Of a stretch of DNA of 59,844 bases, positions 55,401-59,844 are shown piece after piece; the first letter of the stretch is position 1; each line of letters starts with the position of its first letter. Source of the stretch: DATGZX01 sp035296965 (lineage in GTDB: Bacteria > Planctomycetota > Planctomycetia > Gemmatales > Gemmataceae). The stretch is from positions 1-59,844 of the forward strand of contig DATGZX010000324.1 in the NCBI GenBank assembly GCA_035296965.1, written 5' to 3'. The position numbers were made by a program, and so were the translations under genes. The notes under the pieces were generated by a model. It saw only the letters and a list, made by a program, of their open reading frames with translations, was not told where the DNA came from and made no database searches.

Positions 55401-55680
55401 ACCAGCGCCGGGTGCCATGTCCACGGCTTTGCGTGGACATGCGAGCGACAGCGAGCCATCAGGAACTAACCACTCCAGGCAGCGACTGCATATTAGGCTG
55501 AAATGGACCAGCAGCTGCTCCAGAACAATCGGTGACAGTGGACCAGGGCCAATTAGTTGTCAGGAGGTGCGTTCTGATTTCAAGCGGCAGGACTTCGCAT
55601 CTTCTCGCAGGATGAAGCGCTACTGGGCCCAATGTCGCTCGCATGCCCACGCAAAAGCCGTGGGCATGGCACCCGGCGCC
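55401..55680. mobile_element. 280-bp element with inverted REP-B ends
   Basis: The left end (about 55406-55455, GGGTGCCATGTCCACGGCTT) and right end (55625-55678) are inverted copies of REP-B. The inside, to about 55590, is almost the same as 54050-54238. No intact gene is inside. The rest of 55297-55731 is empty. Confidence 0.75.
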
Positions 55681-55731
55681 TCATCCCCAACGCACGTCAC
55701 GAACGCGAGTTCCTGGTCGCGCAAGCGTCCG

Positions 55732-57480
55732 TCAAGTCTTGATGATGTCGCGCACCGTCATGCCGCCTGGAATCATGGGCAAAACGTGTTCCTGATAAGG
55801 AACCATGATGTCGAGCACGTAGGGGCCTTCGCTGTCGAGCATTTCCTCAATCGCACCGTCCAGCTCGTTCTTGGCGGTGACCCGGCGTGCGCCGCAGCGA
55901 AAGCTCTTGGCCATGGCAACAAAATCCGGATAAGCTTCTTCGTCCAGGCCGGCACCGAGGTAAGTGTGTGCCCGGTTCCCTTCGAAGAAACGGTCCTCCC
56001 ACTGCACGACCATGCCCAGGTGCTGGTTGTTCAGAAGAAATACCTTGACGGGCAGTTTCTCGCAAAACGCGCACGCTAGCTCCTGGATGTTCATGAGAAA
56101 GCTGCCGTCGCCGTCGATGTCCACTACGGTCTTGGTCGGGTGGGCGGCCTGCGCTCCCAGCGCAGCCGGGAGCCCGAAGCCCATCGCTCCCAGGCCTCCA
56201 CTGGTGATCCAGTTGCGCGGGGAGCCGAAATGGTAATACTGTGCCGCCCACATCTGATGCTGGCCCACGCCGGTTGTGATGATCGTTCGATCGAGGCGTC
56301 CGCGGTCGTGTACGATCTGCCAGAGGCGGCTGATGGCATGCTGCGGCAGGACAGCATCGTCGCGGTCGGCATAGCGCAGCGGCTCGGCTTCGCGCCACTC
56401 TTCAATCCGCCGCAGCCACTCGACGTAACGCGGCGGCCGCACTCCAGCGTTGTCCCCTTCGTCCAGAAGTTGCAGCAGATCACGCAGCGCATGTAGCACG
56501 TTGCCGTGGATGGGAAGATGGGCAGCCTTGTTCTTGTTGATTTCCGACGGATCGATGTCGATGTGCACGATCTTGCCATGCTTGGCGAATTCGCTGACCT
56601 TGCCCGTAACGCGATCGTCGAAACGGACGCCGAGCGCCAGCAACAAGTCTGCTTCATTGATCGCGTAATTCGCGTAGACCGTGCCGTGCATGCCAAGCAT
56701 CTGCAAGCACAGAAAATGTTCGCTGGGAATGCCGCCCAAGCCCATCAGCGTCAAGGCGACGGGAATGCCCGTACGCTCGGCAAAGGCCCGCAAATAAGGG
56801 GCAGCCTCCGAAGAAATGATCCCGCCGCCGGCGTAGATGATGGGCTTTTGGCTCTTGCGGATAGCATCGAGGACGGCCTCGAGTTCTTGCCGAGATGCCC
56901 GCTGGTCGGGCCGATAGCCCGGCAAGTTCATGGGCGGATCGTATTCCGCCACGATCTCGTTATTCTGAACGTCCTTGGGCACGTCCACGATGACAGGCCC
57001 GGGCCGCCCGGTCCTGGCCACATGAAATGCTTCTTTGAAAACGCGCGGGATGTCTTCCGTGCGCGTCACGAGGTAATGGTGTTTGGTGATCGCTCGCGAA
57101 ATCTCGATGATGGGCGTTTCCTGGAAGGCATCGCTGCCGATCACGGCCGTGCCGACCTGGCCGGTGATCGCGAGCAGGGGCACGGAATCCATCTTGGCAT
57201 TGGCGAGGCAGGTGACGAAATTGGTGGCTCCCGGTCCGCTTGTTGCCAGGCAGACACCGACGCGCCCCGTGCTGCGCGCGTAGCCTTCCGCGGCAAAACC
57301 GCCTCCCTGCTCGTGACGCGGGAGGATGGTGCGTAGCTTGCCGCGAACGCGCGTCAGCGCCTGGTGAATCGGCATGCTGGCGCCGCCCGGATAGGCAAAG
57401 ACGACCTCGACGCCATGATTAAGAAGGCACTGCACGAGAATATCTGCGCCGGATTGCCGCGGGGTGCTCTTTTCTTTCAT
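55732..57480 (-). CDS. ilvB: Acetolactate synthase large subunit
   Basis: This 582-residue thiamine-diphosphate enzyme makes acetolactate or acetohydroxybutyrate in branched-chain amino acid synthesis. The catalytic Glu is in ILPRHEQGGGFAAEGYAR near the N-terminus, the FAD region holds GRPGPVIVDVPKDVQ, and the ThDP motif is GDGSFLMNIQELACAFCEKLPVKVFLLNN. The start MKEKSTPRQSGADILVQCLL at 57480 has GGGAG upstream. The regulatory small subunit gene (ilvN) is not next to it; 55297-55731 on the 3' side is repeat DNA. It could also serve catabolic acetoin production, but the FAD region favours the biosynthetic form. Confidence 0.93.
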   Translation of the reverse strand: MKEKSTPRQSGADILVQCLLNHGVEVVFAYPGGASMPIHQALTRVRGKLRTILPRHEQGGGFAAEGYARSTGRVGVCLATSGPGATNFVTCLANAKMDSVPLLAITGQVGTAVIGSDAFQETPIIEISRAITKHHYLVTRTEDIPRVFKEAFHVARTGRPGPVIVDVPKDVQNNEIVAEYDPPMNLPGYRPDQRASRQELEAVLDAIRKSQKPIIYAGGGIISSEAAPYLRAFAERTGIPVALTLMGLGGIPSEHFLCLQMLGMHGTVYANYAINEADLLLALGVRFDDRVTGKVSEFAKHGKIVHIDIDPSEINKNKAAHLPIHGNVLHALRDLLQLLDEGDNAGVRPPRYVEWLRRIEEWREAEPLRYADRDDAVLPQHAISRLWQIVHDRGRLDRTIITTGVGQHQMWAAQYYHFGSPRNWITSGGLGAMGFGLPAALGAQAAHPTKTVVDIDGDGSFLMNIQELACAFCEKLPVKVFLLNNQHLGMVVQWEDRFFEGNRAHTYLGAGLDEEAYPDFVAMAKSFRCGARRVTAKNELDGAIEEMLDSEGPYVLDIMVPYQEHVLPMIPGGMTVRDIIKT

Positions 57481-57834
57481 CGCACCAAAGCTCCCAATCG
57501 AGATGCGTTCCCTAGGCGCTGAAAATAGGCTGATTTACGTATGTCGCCAGTTGGCGAATCCGTTAATTCTACTTACAGTCGTGATTTCTTACTACCGCCG
57601 GTTCCGCGGTGCATTATTATGGCTGGCCTTCGCACATGCTGCGCCGGTCGCCCCGCAATCTATCTTCAAGTCTGCTATGGAATTGCGCTCTTCACAAGAT
57701 TCTGCTGCTCCGGTCGAACCTTGAACGAGGACGCCTGGGAGACTCGCCTGGACGAAGGCGACGACAATGGGTAACTTCCCCGGCCCTGGCACGGGGCATA
57801 CTCCGTCAACTCACTCAGGCTCGAAGGTGTCACA
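57481..57834. other. Intergenic region between divergent ilvB and lipoprotein genes
   Basis: This 354-bp region should contain both promoters. I see no leader-peptide attenuator with a run of Leu/Val/Ile codons and no strong inverted repeat. No coding frame is convincing. Confidence 0.4.
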
Positions 57835-58560
57835 ATGGGTCGCATGGTGGCATGGTCCGTTCTGCTCGTTGGGCCGCTCTTCCTGGCCGGCTGTTTTTTC
57901 GATGAGGATGCGAATATCAGCCTGGTGCAGGACAACCCATTTGGCCATCCGTCGCCCCCAGCTCCATCGCCTACCATTGCAGGCAAAGTGGCCCCGAACG
58001 TCGCCGTTGCAGTACGCGTCGATCAGGCCGGCCAGGCAATCTTGGCCGCGAATCCGCAAATCGGCATGAAACCAAGCTTCGTCGTCATTGGAGCTCCTCA
58101 GGCCGAAGTTTTTCACCGCGGCACCTCGGAGCTCATTCTTACGGAAGGACTGGTTAACAAGTGCGCCACGAGCGGTCAATTAAGTGCCGTACTCTGTCAG
58201 GAACTTGGAAAAATGGCTTCCGAACATGAAGCCCTGGTCAATCCGCAAGCCCGCGTTCCTGAGCGGATCACGCCGATGGAGGTTCGCGTCGGCAATGACG
58301 GCGGCGGCGCCTTCGGGCCTGCCGACCAGGTCTATCGAGCGGAATTGGGAATGTATGAGAAGGAATACAAGAAGAAGGTCACCGAAGCTGCTTCAGGCCC
58401 CGCCCCAGACCCGATGGTCTTGGCGCGTGCTTATCTGACGAAGACTGGGTACGCGGCCACTGAACTGGACGCGGTGGCTCCCATCCTTCGCGAAGCGGGC
58501 GAGAATCGGTCGTTCGCGAAGCAAATGCTCGCACCCTCAGCGGCGCCTGCCGTTCCCTAA
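57835..58560 (+). CDS. Lipoprotein resembling M48 peptidase without the zinc motif
   Basis: This 241-residue protein has a lipoprotein signal peptide; the lipobox LFLAGC puts the lipidated Cys at residue 20. Residues about 80-135 follow the M48 metallopeptidase pattern: SFVVIGAPQAEVFHRGTSEL, then ILTEGLVNKCATSGQLSAVL, then the position of HExxH, which reads QELGK. Both zinc-binding His are lost (Gln and Lys), and no replacement is obvious, so the protein is probably not a protease. The remaining C-terminus is helical and Ala-rich. It may have kept a substrate-binding or chaperone role. The ATG at 57835 is followed by a typical signal peptide. Confidence 0.7.
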   Translation: MGRMVAWSVLLVGPLFLAGCFFDEDANISLVQDNPFGHPSPPAPSPTIAGKVAPNVAVAVRVDQAGQAILAANPQIGMKPSFVVIGAPQAEVFHRGTSELILTEGLVNKCATSGQLSAVLCQELGKMASEHEALVNPQARVPERITPMEVRVGNDGGGAFGPADQVYRAELGMYEKEYKKKVTEAASGPAPDPMVLARAYLTKTGYAATELDAVAPILREAGENRSFAKQMLAPSAAPAVP

Positions 58561-58561
58561 T

Positions 58562-58673
58562 GAGCCTGCTGAAAAAGGGGTCTGGCCCCTCCCACGAACG
58601 GCGACAGATCCCCAAGAAAGCGAGAAATCAGTGAAGCTTCGTAGGGGGTCAGACCCTTTTTTCAGCAGGCTCC
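58562..58673. repeat. Palindromic MITE-like element, second copy
   Basis: This is the same family as 991-1103: ends GAGCCTGCTGAAAAAGGGGT and the reverse complement of TTTTTTCAGCAGGCTC. It begins right after the lipoprotein stop codon. Its ends read CTGCTGA where the other copy has GTGTTGA. Confidence 0.82.
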
Positions 58674-58747
58674 TCATCAGGCGGCATTCGTTGCTCCTCC
58701 TCGCAACTTATTGATTGCTGCGCAACCAATCGCTCATGCTTCGTATG

Positions 58748-58835
58748 CCCCTCGCCCCCGTACTCGGGGGAGAGGGGTTTGGGGTGAGGGGGTTGAGCAA
58801 ACCCTCAATAGTCTAAAACCCTCACCCCCGGCCTG
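58748..58835. repeat. G/C-rich hairpins upstream of the transposase end
   Basis: CCCCTCGCCCCCG and CGGGGGAGAGGGG (58748-58777) pair with one mismatch around TACT. A second pair follows: GGGGTGAGGGGGTT with a downstream AACCCTCACCCC. These could be part of the transposon end or a dispersed repeat. Confidence 0.6.
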
Positions 58836-58861
58836 GACTGATGAAAGCCTCGGCACTGCTT

Positions 58862-59844
58862 TCATCCTGTTTCTGTTGCGCTGGTGGTAAAGGCCAGCTT
58901 GCGTTTGGCGAACAATGTCGTGCCGAGGTTTTCGCGGCACCACTCCGACACGGCTTTGGTGCGACTGTGTTGCATTGCTTTTTTGATTACGTCTGTCGCG
59001 GTTTCGGCCAGCAAGGCTCCGAAACCCAACACCAAACTGGTGAAGCCTCCGCGCGCCTGCTGCTTCTCCAGTTGCTTGAATCGCCCGAAGCACGATTCCA
59101 AAACTTCTGTGCTCCCTGGAAAACGCTCGCCCGGCTTGGCACGCCACGCTTGCCGAACCACAAACACCAGCAATTCCCCGGCCAAGCGCTGGCTGCTCGG
59201 ATGAGCTTGGAGGCCGCGCAACTCCGTCCGCAATTCCTTGGCAGCGCCTGGGTACAGACCCTGACGATCCACAAACTCCACCGTGACGTTCACTATACCT
59301 TGCCACTCCGACCACTCCGCTCTATCGGCAGCAAACTCGCGCAACCAGCCGAGTTTTTCCTCCAACCGTTCCAGAGTCACGTGCTCGCGCACCACGGTGG
59401 GCGGGTCCTGCAGCACGGCCAACACGTTTCCGGCCCACTGCAAGGTCGGCGCCAGATTCATAAAACGCGCCTTCGGTCTGGGACCGGGCGGCACCAAGAA
59501 CGCCATTTCGGTTTGTTGAATGGCACAGCGCGTTTGCGCCATTTTCAGGTTGAATTCCTGCCACCGTGGGTTCTTCTCCAGTCGGCTTTTCAGCAAGCAG
59601 GCCGCCTTGTGCTTGGCATCGTAAATCTCCGCGGTTTGGGGATGACGCTCTTGAAAGAAACTCACCCCGCCCGCAATATCGACGCCGTGATCGTCTACGA
59701 TGAGGCGTGGTATGCCGGTGCGTTTGCTGGCCGCTTCCAACTCTTGGTCGACCTCCTGCCGGGTCCACGACTCGCGCGGCACCAAAGCAATCAAGTGCAT
59801 GTCGGTGTGACGCAGACACTCGCCGCGCTCAGGCAATTTCGACA
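58862..59844 (-). CDS. DDE-type transposase, 5' end beyond the window
   Basis: The frame runs off the window on its upstream side, so the protein is partial; at least 324 residues are visible. The pattern is that of a DDE transposase: RLIVDDHGVDIAGGVSFFQE with the early Asp, EIYDAKHKAACLLKSRL with the next, and a late Glu in STEVLESCFGRFKQLEKQQ. The C-terminus is basic and helical. The IS family is not recognised. No inverted repeat end is certain inside the window; G/C-rich hairpins lie just past its stop. Confidence 0.68.
   Translation of the reverse strand, partial: SKLPERGECLRHTDMHLIALVPRESWTRQEVDQELEAASKRTGIPRLIVDDHGVDIAGGVSFFQERHPQTAEIYDAKHKAACLLKSRLEKNPRWQEFNLKMAQTRCAIQQTEMAFLVPPGPRPKARFMNLAPTLQWAGNVLAVLQDPPTVVREHVTLERLEEKLGWLREFAADRAEWSEWQGIVNVTVEFVDRQGLYPGAAKELRTELRGLQAHPSSQRLAGELLVFVVRQAWRAKPGERFPGSTEVLESCFGRFKQLEKQQARGGFTSLVLGFGALLAETATDVIKKAMQHSRTKAVSEWCRENLGTTLFAKRKLAFTTSATETG

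Noticed and set aside
48140..55731. Integron cassette array
   Set aside because: No tyrosine integrase in the window and the palindromes differ from each other, unlike attC sites.

Overview
The window comes from a GC-rich planctomycete, most likely of the Gemmata type. The lineage markers are a DUF1559 prepilin-like protein, an ECF sigma factor fused to a membrane segment and two WD40 propellers, a giant exported protein that starts with the LEDRFLPS-type planctomycete export motif, a toroid plus DUF4159 protein, an anti-sigma protein with a DUF4349 domain, and a very high density of small palindromic repeats. I see no rRNA, tRNA or CRISPR array.

Layout. 1-9.1 kb: a DUF1559 protein whose leader peptide is largely encoded by a palindromic element, a fusion of a degenerate reverse transcriptase with a degenerate alpha/beta hydrolase, the sigma-WD40 protein, an RDD membrane protein and a HEAT/SEC-C protein. 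9.3-18.0 kb: one 2906-residue secreted beta-helix protein with eight DUF4214 units. 18.2-25.1 kb: SGNH hydrolase, YCII protein, two back-to-back toxin-antitoxin modules with PIN toxins, IspH, and a winged-helix regulator paired with a membrane protein under a visible promoter and operator. 25.2-40 kb: mostly chromosomal genes (Gfo/Idh/MocA oxidoreductase, cupin/phosphomannose-isomerase-like protein, degenerate receiver, RidA, an ECF sigma/anti-sigma pair, alcohol dehydrogenase, rRNA-type methyltransferase, aldose epimerase, ZIP transporter), with a broken third antitoxin at 34.7 kb. 40-48.1 kb: DUF4159 protein, Tex, thioredoxin-fold protein, FtsH.

48.1-55.7 kb is an accessory island. Small conflict-type genes (SIR2-like protein, nucleotidyltransferase pair, HEPN pair, papain-fold toxin with a probable immunity partner, and two unrecognised small proteins) alternate almost one for one with palindromic elements. 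The elements include three copies of a RAYT-transposase remnant bounded by inverted REP hairpins. 55.7 kb to the end: acetolactate synthase large subunit, a lipoprotein resembling an M48 peptidase without its zinc site, a second copy of the palindromic element seen inside the DUF1559 gene, and a transposase cut by the window edge.

The most unusual items are the reverse transcriptase/hydrolase fusion with both active sites degraded, the palindromic element read through in a prepilin leader, and the repeat-separated toxin/defence cassettes with a SIR2 gene held between two direct copies of the RAYT-derived element. All functional calls are from motif recognition by eye; no database search was run.
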